DNA of 64,000 bases from contig CALSNJ010000002.1 in NCBI GenBank assembly GCA_943787745.1, positions 880,125 through 944,124 of the forward strand, read 5' to 3'. The notes below the pieces were generated by a model. That model worked only from the letters and a program-made list of their open reading frames with translations, had not been told where the DNA came from and did no database searches. The translations under genes were made by a program, and so were the position numbers. This document shows positions 28,463-37,560 of this stretch, one piece after another. Numbering within the stretch: the first letter of the stretch is position 1; the number at the start of each line of letters is the position of its first letter. This DNA is from an uncultured Alphaproteobacteria bacterium. GTDB taxonomy: Bacteria; Pseudomonadota; Alphaproteobacteria; UBA6615.

Positions 28463-30778
28463 ATGCAGTTCGGTATCGGACAATCAGTAAAGCGAAAAGA
28501 AGACCCCAAGTTTCTGACCGGACGGGGGCGCTATGTCTCTGATCTTGTGTTGATGCGGCAGACCTACGCCGTCTTTGTCTATTCAAACACCGCGCATGCC
28601 GACATAAAATCGATCGACACCTCGCAAGCAGCCCAAGCACCAGGTGTCGTCGCCGTCCTGACCGGAGCCGACTATGTCGCAGATGACATGGGACCGACCG
28701 GCGGCGTGATGCCCGAAGATATGGGAGGCCCTCCCGGACATCGCACATTCCACATGCCTCTGGCGGTCGATCGTGTGCGTTTCGTCGGCGAACGCGTCGC
28801 CGTTGTGATTGCCGAGAGTGAAGCACAGGCGCGTGATGCCGCCGACCTCATCGATATTGATTATGCGGACCTTCCCGCCGTCGTTATGGCTGAAGATGCC
28901 GTCAAAGACGGGGCCCCACTCGTCTATGACGAAGCGGCCAACAACACGAGTTTCACATTGCGTCTCGGCAATGGTGATGAAGTCGAAGCCGCCTTCTCCC
29001 GCGCCCACCACGTCACCAAACTGCATCTCCACAACAATCGGCTGGATGCTGTGACGATGGAGCCGCGCGGTTGTCTGGGTGATTTCGACACCAGCAACGG
29101 ACGGCTCACCTTCTACACCAGCACCCAGAACGTCCATGGAATCCGCCAGGGTCTCGCAGCCCAGAACCTGAAAGTTCCCGAGAGCATGATTCGGGTCGTC
29201 GCCAAGGATGTTGGTGGCGGTTTCGGCATGAAGGGTCATGTTTATCCCGAAGAAGCCATTGTGGCCTGGGCCTGCAAGCGGATCGAACGCCCGGTCAAAT
29301 GGATCGCAACGCGAAGCGAATCCCTGATGGGAGATGATCACGGTCGCGACCAGACCGTCGATGCCGAACTCGCGCTCGACGAAAACGGGAAGTTCCTTGG
29401 ACTGCGCTGGCATGGCCTGCACAATGTCGGCGCCTATATCGAAGGCGCGGGTGCGATTCCCGTGCTGTTTGCGGTGAAACTGGGATCGACCGTCTACAAC
29501 ATCCCGGCCGTCGATGTGATCAACAAAGCCGTCTTCACGAACACCTCGCCCACTGTACCCTATCGGGGTGCGGGACGACCTGAGGCTGTCTACATCATGG
29601 AACGGCTGGTTGATCTCGCGGCACAAGAGATGGGGATCGACAAGGCTGAGCTTCGTAAGATCAATTTCGTCAAACCCGAAGAAATGCCCTACACCAACCA
29701 CACCGGCTGGGTCTACGACACGGGTGACTACGCCTCCGCGCTCGAGAAGTGTCAGGCCATGTCCGACTGGGATGGCTACAATGCGCGCAAGGCCGAGACA
29801 GAAGCGCGCGGACTCATACGCGGACGCGGCATCGTCTACTATGTCGACAACACCGGCATCTTCAACGAGCGCATGGAGATCCGTTTTGACCCGAGCGGGA
29901 CCGTGACCGTGATCTCCGGCGTGCTGTCACATGGTCAGGGCCATGAAACAAGCTTCTCCCAGATGGTCTCGGACTGGCTGGGCGTTCCTTTCGAAAACAT
30001 TCGCCTTTCACAGGCAGACACCGATGAAGTTGCGATCGGTCGCGGCACCTATGCTTCACGCTCGATGATGGTTGGCGGCAGCGCGTTGCAGGCCGCAGCG
30101 AATGACGTGATCGAAAAGGGCAAGAAGTTCGCGGCACACTTCATGGAGGCAGATGCCGCTGATATCGAATTTGCGGAAGGCAAGTTTGTGGTGGCCGGAA
30201 CGGACAAGGAAATGCCTCTGACTCAGGTGGCACAAATGTCGTTCATGCCCGTGCATCTTCCCAGTGAAGATCTGGGAGTTGGTCTGCAGGGGGTAGGCGC
30301 GTTTGCCGCCGAAGTCCCGAGCTTCCCGAACGGATGCCATATCGCCGAAGTCGAGATTGACGCCGACACCGGTGAAGTCCGGATCGACCGATACAATGTG
30401 GTCGATGATATCGGCACGGTTATCAATCCGCTTCTTGCGCAGGCCCAAATTCATGGCGGTGTTGTCCAGGGTGTGGGACAGGCTCTGCTTGAAGACGTCA
30501 CCTACGACCGTGAAAGCGGCCAGTTGTTGGCCGGCTCCTTCATGGATTACGGGATGCCCCGGGCGGACATCATGCCGGAGATCAAGGTCGACTTCAGCCC
30601 GGTGCGCAGTAAGTCCAACCCACTCGGTGCCAAGGGCGTTGGCGAAGGTGGGACCGTGGCCGGCACCCCGACCATTGTGAACGCAATTCTCGATGCTCTC
30701 GCCCCACTTGGCGTGCAACAGATAGATACACCGGTCACACCCATGCGAGTCTGGAACGCGATCAACGACGCTGCTTAG
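28463..30778 (+). CDS. Xanthine dehydrogenase/CoxL-family molybdopterin-binding large subunit
   Basis: This 771-residue large subunit of the molybdenum hydroxylase family (form II CoxL-like) opens with a G-R-G-R-Y-V-S-D motif. The Moco-binding parts show D-V-G-G-G-F-G-M-K, P-Y-R-G-A-G-R-P-E-A (where true CO dehydrogenase has A-Y-R-C-S-F-R), G-Q-G-H-E-T, and the catalytic Glu in G-V-G-E-G-G-T. It is therefore an aldehyde/heterocycle-type hydroxylase rather than CO dehydrogenase. The partner subunits (2Fe-2S CoxS and FAD CoxM) are not in this window. GGGAGGAG precedes the ATG. A SnoaL-like gene is upstream. Confidence 0.92.
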   Translation: MQFGIGQSVKRKEDPKFLTGRGRYVSDLVLMRQTYAVFVYSNTAHADIKSIDTSQAAQAPGVVAVLTGADYVADDMGPTGGVMPEDMGGPPGHRTFHMPLAVDRVRFVGERVAVVIAESEAQARDAADLIDIDYADLPAVVMAEDAVKDGAPLVYDEAANNTSFTLRLGNGDEVEAAFSRAHHVTKLHLHNNRLDAVTMEPRGCLGDFDTSNGRLTFYTSTQNVHGIRQGLAAQNLKVPESMIRVVAKDVGGGFGMKGHVYPEEAIVAWACKRIERPVKWIATRSESLMGDDHGRDQTVDAELALDENGKFLGLRWHGLHNVGAYIEGAGAIPVLFAVKLGSTVYNIPAVDVINKAVFTNTSPTVPYRGAGRPEAVYIMERLVDLAAQEMGIDKAELRKINFVKPEEMPYTNHTGWVYDTGDYASALEKCQAMSDWDGYNARKAETEARGLIRGRGIVYYVDNTGIFNERMEIRFDPSGTVTVISGVLSHGQGHETSFSQMVSDWLGVPFENIRLSQADTDEVAIGRGTYASRSMMVGGSALQAAANDVIEKGKKFAAHFMEADAADIEFAEGKFVVAGTDKEMPLTQVAQMSFMPVHLPSEDLGVGLQGVGAFAAEVPSFPNGCHIAEVEIDADTGEVRIDRYNVVDDIGTVINPLLAQAQIHGGVVQGVGQALLEDVTYDRESGQLLAGSFMDYGMPRADIMPEIKVDFSPVRSKSNPLGAKGVGEGGTVAGTPTIVNAILDALAPLGVQQIDTPVTPMRVWNAINDAA

Positions 30779-31113
30779 ACGTCCCGGGTTCGATCTGAAT
30801 TGTTGCGCAGGGCACACAAATCTCGTGCCCAAAGTCCACGGCGCGGATTGTGGTAGACGCATGATGCCTGCAATTCCTCAAATTGCTGCACTGCACGGTG
30901 ACATTTTTGCGTTTTAATTCAATCCCCCTGAAATATGTATGGTGCGTCGCACAAATAATTCTTACAGAAATACTGCAATATTATTAGGCCTCAATTCCCC
31001 GTGATTTTCGGTTTGTGAATTTTGAACACCTTGCTATTGCCCGGTTATCTCCCGATAGTTCAAAGACAAACAGAGTCTTGAACAAGACCTAGTCCAATGG
31101 GAGGACATCAAAA
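30779..31113. other. 335-bp AT-rich intergenic region, no gene seen
   Basis: No convincing ORF is present on either strand. The first part has a weak hairpin (GGGCAC...GTGCCC near 30810-30830) without a T-run. The middle is AT-rich (around 30930-31010), as expected of promoter DNA ahead of an ABC transporter operon. The last 60 bp contain alternative inverted repeats (listed separately), then GGGAGG ahead of the substrate-binding protein start. Confidence 0.6.
31058..31088 (+). promoter_or_regulatory. Mutually exclusive hairpins in the leader of the ABC operon
   Basis: GTTCAAAGAC (31058-31067) can pair with GTCTTGAAC (31075-31083) with one bulge. The same GTCTTG (31075-31080) forms a perfect dyad with CAAGAC (31083-31088). 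The elements lie some 10-40 bp before the Shine-Dalgarno of the binding-protein gene, so they could be a protein operator or a small RNA switch. This is seen only as base pairing. Confidence 0.35.
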
Positions 31114-32130
31114 ATGAAGACATTGAAATATCTGGCAATGGCGGCTGCCGCTTTGCCATTTGTCGCGTTCAGCAATGTTGCCAGCGCGCAGGAACTTGTT
31201 GTTGGTGCAGCCGGCAACCCCGGCGGTCTCGCCGTTTTTGTAGCCCAGGAAAAAGGTTTCTTCGCTGCAAACGGCGTCGATGTGAAAGTCGAAATCCGGA
31301 ACACCGGCTCAGAGCTTTCCAAGGGTCTTCGCGCAGGTGAATTCGACTTCGCCCCGGCCGCGTTTACCAACCTGCCCGCCGCCCTCGAGCGCGGTCTCGA
31401 TGTGCGCGGTATCGTCGGCTATGTCGGCGCAGCTTACGCAAAGCCCACAGCTGATGAAGTTGTTGCCCTGGTGGCGTCCGGTTCGTCAGGCATCAATTCG
31501 GTGGCAGATCTCAAAGGCAAAAAAGTTGGTGTCACCTTCGGTTCGACCGGTGACCTCTGGCTGCTTGAGGCCCTCAAGGAAGCGGGCCTGAGCGTCAACG
31601 ACATTGATCGCATCAACACCCGTCCCCCCGGGCTTGTCTCGGTTCTTGACACCGGTGGCGTGGATGCGGTCGCAGCATGGGAACCCTTTGTGACCCAGAC
31701 CCTGAACAAGGTTGACGGCGCAAAACTCGTGAAGCGCGGCGGTGATCTTGTTTGCTTCTGTGCTTATCTGCACGGCAATCCCGAGCGGGTCTACAAGGAC
31801 GAAGAAGCGACCCAGGGCTTTGTGGATGCCATCGCACAGGCGGCCGCCTATGTACGCGACCCCGCCAACAGTGACGAAGTGGTCGAGATCGCCTCACGTT
31901 TCGTCAACAACTCGAAAGATGAGATCCGCGCAGGGCTCAGCTTCTGGCAGTACGATCCGCGGATCGGTGAGAACACCGCCAAGGCCTTCGAGGGCTCTGT
32001 CAAGCGTCTGATTTCCCAGAAGAAGATGAAGAAGCCGTTCGCAGCTTCTGACTATCTGGATTCCAAGTTCATTGATTCGACAGTGAAGCGGCATCCGGAA
32101 TGGTTCGCAGATCTTCCTGGTGGAAGCTGA
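31114..32130 (+). CDS. ABC transporter substrate-binding protein, SsuA/NMT1-like
   Basis: This 338-residue periplasmic binding protein has a clear signal peptide (M-K-T-L-K-Y, hydrophobic core, cleavage after A-S-A near residue 25). The mature part starts [13 protein letters not shown] and follows the type II binding-protein fold of the nitrate/taurine/sulfonate/thiamine-precursor group ([15 protein letters not shown]). It is the first gene of an operon with one ATPase, two permeases and a small TM protein. The substrate is probably an organic N- or S-compound, but this is an inference from the family. Confidence 0.9.
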   Translation: MKTLKYLAMAAAALPFVAFSNVASAQELVVGAAGNPGGLAVFVAQEKGFFAANGVDVKVEIRNTGSELSKGLRAGEFDFAPAAFTNLPAALERGLDVRGIVGYVGAAYAKPTADEVVALVASGSSGINSVADLKGKKVGVTFGSTGDLWLLEALKEAGLSVNDIDRINTRPPGLVSVLDTGGVDAVAAWEPFVTQTLNKVDGAKLVKRGGDLVCFCAYLHGNPERVYKDEEATQGFVDAIAQAAAYVRDPANSDEVVEIASRFVNNSKDEIRAGLSFWQYDPRIGENTAKAFEGSVKRLISQKKMKKPFAASDYLDSKFIDSTVKRHPEWFADLPGGS

Positions 32131-32161
32131 GCGGCTCACACCACACGCTTCGTTTCGTGGC

Positions 32162-32186
32162 GGGCGCGGGATCAGATCCCGCGCCC
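32162..32186 (+). repeat. Intercistronic hairpin between binding protein and ATPase genes
   Basis: GGGCGCGGGATC and GATCCCGCGCCC are perfect complements around a single A. No T-run follows, so full termination is unlikely. Such hairpins after binding-protein genes commonly stabilise the upstream mRNA or attenuate downstream expression. Confidence 0.65.
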
Positions 32187-32225
32187 ACTCACAAATCATT
32201 CAAAAATAGACAGGCCGGACACGCT

Positions 32226-33023
32226 ATGACGGGTGACGCAAAACTCATCGTTCAGGGACTCTCACATCACTACCCTGATGAATACACGGGCGAATCTGTT
32301 CATGCGCTGCAGGACATCAACCTCCAGATTCATGACAATGAATTCGTGACAATTGTCGGACCCAGTGGCTGCGGCAAAACAACTTTCCTGAATATCATTG
32401 CTGGCCTGCTGCCCTACCGCGAAGGTCGCGCCATGGTAGATGGTGTCGAGATCAAGGGCCCCGGCCCTGATCGTGGTGTGGTGTTTCAGGAACACGCGAT
32501 CCTGCCCTGGCGGACGGTGAACCGAAATATCGGGCACGGCCTAGAGATCCGCAAGGTGCCGAAAGCCGAGCGTGAGAAGCGTGTTCAGGAATATATCGAC
32601 CTTGTCGGGCTGAGCGGCTTTGAAGAGCGCTACCCCCATGAACTTTCCGGCGGCATGAAACAGCGTGTGGCCGTCGCCCGAACGCTTTGCGCCGACCCCG
32701 TCATCATGTTGATGGATGAACCCTTTGCCGCTGTTGATGCACAGACCCGCATCACGCTGCAGGACGAACTGAACCGCGTCGTGATGGCAACCCGCCGCAC
32801 AATTCTGTTCATCACCCATTCGGTCGAGGAAGCCGCCTTCCTCGGCGATCGCTGCATTGTGTTTTCGCGCCGACCCGGCCAGATCAAGACCGAGATCAAG
32901 ATCGACATTCCGCGCGAAGAACGTCTGTGGAAGGATATGGTCAACAATCCGAAATTCACCGAGGCCCGGGATGAAATCCTCAGCCTCGTCCGTTCGGAGG
33001 TCACAAACGATGACGACGGTTGA
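32226..33023 (+). CDS. ABC transporter ATP-binding protein (nitrate/sulfonate/taurine type)
   Basis: This 265-residue ATPase has Walker [10 protein letters not shown] (about 46-54), the Q-loop in V-V-F-Q-E-H-A, signature [13 protein letters not shown], Walker [10 protein letters not shown] and the H-loop in F-I-T-H-S-V-E-E-A. It groups with SsuB/TauB/NrtD. The long frame begins at 32100 but those residues overlap the end of the binding-protein gene in another frame; ATG 32226 is the start. Its last 14 bp overlap the first permease gene. Confidence 0.94.
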   Translation: MTGDAKLIVQGLSHHYPDEYTGESVHALQDINLQIHDNEFVTIVGPSGCGKTTFLNIIAGLLPYREGRAMVDGVEIKGPGPDRGVVFQEHAILPWRTVNRNIGHGLEIRKVPKAEREKRVQEYIDLVGLSGFEERYPHELSGGMKQRVAVARTLCADPVIMLMDEPFAAVDAQTRITLQDELNRVVMATRRTILFITHSVEEAAFLGDRCIVFSRRPGQIKTEIKIDIPREERLWKDMVNNPKFTEARDEILSLVRSEVTNDDDG

Positions 33024-33825
33024 TGTCGCGCCGCACCGGCGCAAATCGCTCAAGAAAACCATCACGGACAGCCGGGCCATTCAGCTTGTCATCCTGCTGA
33101 TCGGTGTCCTCATCCTCTGGACGCTCATTTCATCTGTCATTGATCGCCCGGACCGGTATCTGCCCTCGCCGCTGACAACTCTGCTGTCGTCGGTTGATTT
33201 GCTTGAGAAGGGCGTCCTGATCAGTTTCTACACCGACACCCTCAGCCGGCTGGTGATCGGCAGTGCGGTCGGGATTGCGCTGGGTATTCCCTTTGGTTTG
33301 CTGCTGGGTCTGAACCGCAATATCGCGGACATGTTCTATCCGCTCATGAATTTCTTTCAGTCGGTCTCGGGCATCGCAATTTTCCCGGTGATCGTGATTT
33401 GGTTCGGCAACAGCAACACCACCGTGATGATCGTGATTCTCTATACGAGTTTCTTCCCCATCGCGTTCAACGTTCTTTCCGGCGTGCGATCCGTGCCTAT
33501 GCGCTATATCAGCGCCGCACGCACCCTGGGTGCCTCTCGCTTCCAGATCATCAAGGATGTGCTTCTGCCCGGCGCGATGCCGTCTGTGGCTATTGGTTCA
33601 CGTCTGTCTATCGGCTTTGCATGGCGCGCCGTCATCGCCGGCGAGATGCTCGCCGGACAGGCCGGTCTGGGCAACATGATCTTTGCGGGACAGGAACTCG
33701 ACAACACCGCGCAAATCCTGCTCGGGATGATGCTCATCGGTCTGACCTGGATCATGCTGGATCATTATCTGTTGCGACCACTGGAGACCGACACGATCGA
33801 ACGCTGGGGGCTCGTACAGAAATGA
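33010..33825 (+). CDS. ABC transporter permease 1
   Basis: This 271-residue permease has about six TM segments and the BPD_transp_1 EAA loop ([23 protein letters not shown]), which is the contact site for the ATPase. GGAGG nine bases upstream marks ATG 33010, inside the end of the ATPase gene. It couples to the next permease by an ATGA overlap (33822-33825). The length and sequence fit the SsuC/TauC group. Confidence 0.92.
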   Translation: MTTVDVAPHRRKSLKKTITDSRAIQLVILLIGVLILWTLISSVIDRPDRYLPSPLTTLLSSVDLLEKGVLISFYTDTLSRLVIGSAVGIALGIPFGLLLGLNRNIADMFYPLMNFFQSVSGIAIFPVIVIWFGNSNTTVMIVILYTSFFPIAFNVLSGVRSVPMRYISAARTLGASRFQIIKDVLLPGAMPSVAIGSRLSIGFAWRAVIAGEMLAGQAGLGNMIFAGQELDNTAQILLGMMLIGLTWIMLDHYLLRPLETDTIERWGLVQK

Positions 33826-34682
33826 CCGCGATCAACGAATTTTCCATAGCGGTTCAGCGCCGTTTCGGACGTCAGAAGTTACGCAAGCTGATCCTCGGAT
33901 CAATCCCGTTTGCTCTGCTGATTGCGGTCTGGCACATGAATTCGGTTTTTGTCTGGTTCGATCCGGTCGAAATTCCGCCAATTGCTGATGTCTGGGGTGC
34001 CATCTTCTGGCTCCAGAGTGACTGTCCGGGGTTCATAGCCGCTGTTGAAGGCCATAACGGCTGCCAGTTGACCAACAATATCTCGTCCTCCATTGGGCGG
34101 GTCATTTTGGCCATGATTGTTGGCGTCCCACTGGGTATCGGGTTCGGCATCCTTGCCGGCATGAACCGTGTGGTCTCCGCCTATCTGGAGCCAATTGGCG
34201 TGTTCATGAACTCGGTGTCGGGTATCGCCTGGATCCCGCTAGCCATTGTCTGGTTTGGCGTTGGCTGGGAAACCACGCTGTTCATCATGCTCAACACCAT
34301 TTTCTGGCTGTTGTTCTTCAACACGATGATGGGTGTGCGCGCCGTTCCGAAAGTGCTTGTACAAGGCGTGCAGACACTTGGGGGCTCTCGGCTCGATACG
34401 ATTATGCAGGTCTACCTGCCCGGGTCGATGACCTCGATCATCACAGGCCTTCGCATGTCCATGGGATTTGGCTGGCGCGCCCTGATTGCAGCCGAGATGA
34501 TCGGTGGAGACAGCGGTCTTGGCTTCATGATCTTCGTTTCCGCCCAGGAATTCAAAACCGAGGAAGTCTTCCTTGGCGTGATCCTGATTTCCCTTATTTT
34601 CCTCGCAACCGACCGCTGGCTCCTTGTCCCGATTGAAAAGTGGACGATCGAGCGGTGGGGCCTGGTCTGGAAGCCCACTTGA
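33822..34682 (+). CDS. ABC transporter permease 2
   Basis: This 286-residue permease is homologous to the preceding one, with the EAA loop V-Q-T-L-G-G-S-R-L-D-T-I-M-Q-V-Y-L-P-G-S and six TM segments. An insertion of about 20 residues with two Cys (S-D-C-P-G-F, N-G-C-Q-L-T) lies in the first periplasmic loop. The C-termini of both permeases share the sequence T-I-E-R-W-G-L-V, showing they arose by duplication. The two probably form a heterodimer. It starts by ATGA overlap with permease 1. Confidence 0.92.
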   Translation: MTAINEFSIAVQRRFGRQKLRKLILGSIPFALLIAVWHMNSVFVWFDPVEIPPIADVWGAIFWLQSDCPGFIAAVEGHNGCQLTNNISSSIGRVILAMIVGVPLGIGFGILAGMNRVVSAYLEPIGVFMNSVSGIAWIPLAIVWFGVGWETTLFIMLNTIFWLLFFNTMMGVRAVPKVLVQGVQTLGGSRLDTIMQVYLPGSMTSIITGLRMSMGFGWRALIAAEMIGGDSGLGFMIFVSAQEFKTEEVFLGVILISLIFLATDRWLLVPIEKWTIERWGLVWKPT

Positions 34683-34683
34683 T

Positions 34684-35064
34684 ATGACAACTCAGGAACT
34701 CGACGAAGTCCGGCCGATCCGCCGACGCAGGGCTTGGTACAAACGCCGCGATATTCTATTCATCCTCACCGTGGCCGCCATCTGGATCGGCTGGGAGGGG
34801 TACGGCTATGTCACCGCACCCACGCGGATATCAGATTCCCTTGCCATTGAACTCGATAAGAACCCCAAAACGATCAACATTTTGGTGACGGCGAAGTTTC
34901 GGCCCGAACGCTTCCATTCCAATATCTACAACGAAGTGGGCGTCCAGCGTGGAACGGAAGGCCGGACCACTCAGCTGGTTCGAGCACGTCCGTCCGGGAT
35001 CAACTGGCTCTCTCGCCAGTACTGGATCGATGAAATCGATCTGGCGCCAGATCAGGGTCGCTAA
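34684..35064 (+). CDS. Small one-TM protein of the ABC operon
   Basis: This 126-residue protein has a basic cytoplasmic N-terminus (R-R-R-R-A-W-Y-K-R-R), one TM segment (about 25-42) and a C-terminal domain of about 80 residues predicted outside the membrane. It starts one base after the stop of permease 2, so it is translationally coupled to the transporter. I recognise no family. The position suggests an accessory subunit of the importer rather than an independent gene. Confidence 0.78.
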   Translation: MTTQELDEVRPIRRRRAWYKRRDILFILTVAAIWIGWEGYGYVTAPTRISDSLAIELDKNPKTINILVTAKFRPERFHSNIYNEVGVQRGTEGRTTQLVRARPSGINWLSRQYWIDEIDLAPDQGR

Positions 35065-35156
35065 CGACAGAAATGGGCACCGCGAGGCCTTGCGTTTTGC
35101 GGTGCTGCGGGCCAAAACCCCGCTAATTCTTTAACGATCACTGTCTGGCACCTGAA

Positions 35157-36056
35157 ATGAGCGATTCATCGCCCCTGTCCGCCACGTCGCAACAATTCGA
35201 CCGGCGATACGTTCTGAAATTTTCCTGCCCCGACCAGATGGGCATCGTGGCAGCTGTTGCCAGTTTCCTGGCACAGCAGGATTGCAATATTCTGGAGTCA
35301 GCCCAGTTCGATGACGAAGGCACTGGGCGCTTCTTCATGCGCACGGTCTTTGGTGCCGGCGAAACAACACCGCAGCTGGAAAACCTGTCGGCCGCATTCG
35401 ATCCCATCGTGCAACGTTTCGGAATGGAATGCTCGATCCACGATCAGGCAGAGAAACCCAAAGTTCTGATTCTGGTCTCAAAACCCGGCCATTGTCTGAA
35501 CGATCTTCTGTATCGAACCAGCACGGGCGCTCTGGATATGGAAATTGTCGGTGTCGTCTCGAACCACGAAGACCAGAAGCCCCTCGCAGAGTTCTACAAC
35601 CTGCCCTTTCACCACCTGCCGATCACACCCGATACAAAGCGTGAGCAGGAAGCACAGATACTTGAAGTCGTCGAACAATCGGGCGCCGAGCTAATTGTCC
35701 TCGCGCGGTATATGCAAATACTGACGTCAGAGATGTGCGATGCCCTCGCAGGACGCTGCATCAACATCCACCATTCCTTCCTGCCCGGCTTCAAGGGCGC
35801 CAAGCCCTATCATCAGGCCCATACGCGGGGCGTGAAGCTGATCGGGGCAACGGCCCACTACGTGACCGCCAATCTAGATGAAGGCCCGATCATCGAGCAG
35901 GAAACCAGCCGGGTCAGTCATGCCAATATGCCGGACGATCTGGAACGAATTGGCCGCGATCTCGAAAGTGTGGTTTTGGCCCGCGCCGTTCGGTTTCACA
36001 TCGAACAGCGTGTTCTGATCCATGGCGAACGGACGGTGGTGTTCACCCAGAGCTGA
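35157..36056 (+). CDS. purU: Formyltetrahydrofolate deformylase
   Basis: This 299-residue enzyme hydrolyses 10-formyl-THF to formate and THF. An N-terminal ACT domain (about 18-95, V-L-K-F-S-C-P-D-Q-M-G-I-V-A) precedes a formyltransferase-like catalytic domain with C-I-N-I-H-H-S-F-L-P-G-F (catalytic Asn and His) and the Asp in N-L-D-E-G-P-I-I-E-Q. An extra 15 residues precede the usual start. It lies about 90 bp after the ABC operon on the same strand and is convergent, with no gap, with the secretion-adaptor remnant. In such organisms PurU often supports methyl-group or choline/sarcosine catabolism. Confidence 0.95.
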   Translation: MSDSSPLSATSQQFDRRYVLKFSCPDQMGIVAAVASFLAQQDCNILESAQFDDEGTGRFFMRTVFGAGETTPQLENLSAAFDPIVQRFGMECSIHDQAEKPKVLILVSKPGHCLNDLLYRTSTGALDMEIVGVVSNHEDQKPLAEFYNLPFHHLPITPDTKREQEAQILEVVEQSGAELIVLARYMQILTSEMCDALAGRCINIHHSFLPGFKGAKPYHQAHTRGVKLIGATAHYVTANLDEGPIIEQETSRVSHANMPDDLERIGRDLESVVLARAVRFHIEQRVLIHGERTVVFTQS

Positions 36057-37070
36057 TCAACGTTCGCGGAAGGCTTCCGAACGTATTTTCAGCACAGGTT
36101 GGATCAGGTAGTCGATCACCCGCTTTTCACCGGTGTGGATATCGACCGTGGCGATCATGCCGGGAATGATCGGCAAATTGCCATCATCGCCCAGTGTGCT
36201 GTCACCGGTTTCCACCACAACACGGAAATAGTGTCGTCCCCGGTCATCGGTATCGGCATCTGCCGCAATGTTGATCACGGTACCTTCCAGGCCACCGTAT
36301 CGAACAAAGTCATAGGTGCTGATCTTGGCCACGGCCCGCTGGCCAACTTCGACATGGCCGATGTCACGTGGATCCAGGCGCGCTTCGATCAACAGGCGTT
36401 CGCGTGACGGTACGATCTGCATGATGGGGTCACCCGGCCCCACGACCCCGCCAATCGTATGATAGGCCAAGTTCTGGATCACACCATCTATGGGGCTGGC
36501 AATTACAGCGCGCGCCCTCTGCTCTGTCGCCTTGAGCAGGCGTGACCGTTCACGCTCGATTTCAAGCTGCACGAGTGTAATCTGCTCTGATACCGCGCGC
36601 CGAAACTCCAGCTCAATTTCGCGACCATTCTCCTCGGCTTCAGCCAGTGCAGCCTCCACACGCGGAAGACTGGCATTCAGGCGTACGATCTCACCCTTGA
36701 TCTCCTCGAACTCACGCTCGCGCTCCAAATGTTCCATACGAGGTGTCAAATCTTCGTCGAGCAAGGATTTAGAGAGCCGAAAGCGTTCCTGCACAAGCGG
36801 GAGACTCTTCGACAATGTGCTCCGGCGGGCCTGAAGCTCTGTCACTTCCAAGACACGCTGGCTGACACGTTCGCGCGCGGATGAAACACGGCTGGCAAGT
36901 TGCGCCCGCGTCAGCGCAAGTGCTTCGTTCTCTGCATCAACGAGATCAGGATGGCGCGTCTCAGATCGTTTCAGAATGTCTCTGCATGTCTCATTCTGCG
37001 ATGTCGCATAGTGCGGCACTGCATTGTTCTGCAGACCAGACTTAGGGGACATTTCAGATACAGAAAACAC
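36057..37070 (-). pseudogene. Type I secretion membrane-fusion protein (HlyD/PrtE type), 5'-truncated
   Basis: The 337-aa frame matches the C-terminal two thirds of an HlyD-family adaptor: a long coiled coil (about 45-185), then the distal lipoyl half I-A-S-P-I-D-G-V-I-Q, beta-barrel I-V-P-S-R-E-R-L-L-I-E-A-R-L and T-Y-D-F-V-R-Y-G-G-L-E-G, and the typical end I-P-G-M-I-A-T-V-D-I-H-T-G. The N-terminal cytoplasmic part, the TM anchor and the first lipoyl half are missing. The first 35 residues are unlike the family, and the DNA upstream is a hairpin-rich noncoding stretch. No HlyB or TolC partner is nearby. Without the TM anchor it cannot work as an adaptor. Confidence 0.82.
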
Positions 37071-37123
37071 AATAACCCAATGTTTTTAATATATTTTTTA
37101 ATACTCTCGCCTCAATCAATAAA

Positions 37124-37148
37124 GGCGGCGACCGAGATGATCGCCGCC
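37124..37148 (-). terminator. Hairpin terminator-like element
   Basis: GGCGGCGA and TCGCCGCC form a perfect 8-bp stem around a 9-base loop. On the minus strand it is followed by TTTATTGATT, a weak U-rich tail, so it may end the transcript of the 70-aa gene at 37224-37436. Confidence 0.6.
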
Positions 37149-37199
37149 TTATTGGGGGAGGAGGACACTATTCACTCAAGTGTCCTACCCCATAATAAG
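37149..37199. repeat. Long imperfect inverted repeat
   Basis: Outer arms TTATT-GGGG and CCCC-ATAATAA enclose inner arms AGGACACT (37162-37169) and AGTGTCCT (37179-37186). Together they could fold into a rod of about 50 nt. It lies between the terminator-like hairpin and the 70-aa gene and codes for nothing visible. Confidence 0.5.
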
Positions 37200-37223
37200 C
37201 AAGGGGGTGTGCCAACTCTGCAG

Positions 37224-37436
37224 TTATACGGATCGAAGAACATGTTCGATCCGTTCCGCCAGGGCCTCTGCATCCTGTGCGACGTTGTTCATATGACGCG
37301 CCTGATTTCGAAGTGCCTCGGCTTCACCACGCAAGGTCTGAATCCAGCCGCGCATCTCCTCGCGATCCATCTCATTCACGGGGCCAGCTGCAACCAATTC
37401 ACGGCCTGACCCGCCATCTTTTGAAAAAATGCTCAT
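37224..37436 (-). CDS. Small helical protein of unknown function, 70 aa
   Basis: The frame extends to 37547, but GAGG lies just before the ATG at 37436, giving a 70-residue acidic protein with no Cys, signal or TM segment. Residues 22-68 form a long amphipathic helix (E-E-M-R-G-W-I-Q-T-L-R then heptad-like A-E-A-L, A-E-R-I), suggesting a coiled coil. It is divergent from the dehalogenase-like gene, with 124 bp between them. I do not recognise a family. Confidence 0.6.
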   Translation of the reverse strand: MSIFSKDGGSGRELVAAGPVNEMDREEMRGWIQTLRGEAEALRNQARHMNNVAQDAEALAERIEHVLRSV

Positions 37437-37560
37437 ACACCTCAGGTGGCAAACAGCGTGCCAGTTCTGATCTAGGGTTGGGAGGTTGTTCTGCGGCATA
37501 CTGCGGCAAGAACGCCAAACACGAAGTTGAAGCCGGTACACCTGCACGTAGGAGAAATCG

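Noticed and set aside
28583-29701. 372-codon open frame on the minus strand
   Set aside because: It is antisense to the CoxL-type subunit, with composition typical of a shadow frame in GC-rich DNA.
28463-30778. Aerobic CO dehydrogenase large subunit
   Set aside because: The active-site loop is P-Y-R-G-A-G-R and not A-Y-R-C-S-F-R, and the small subunits are missing.
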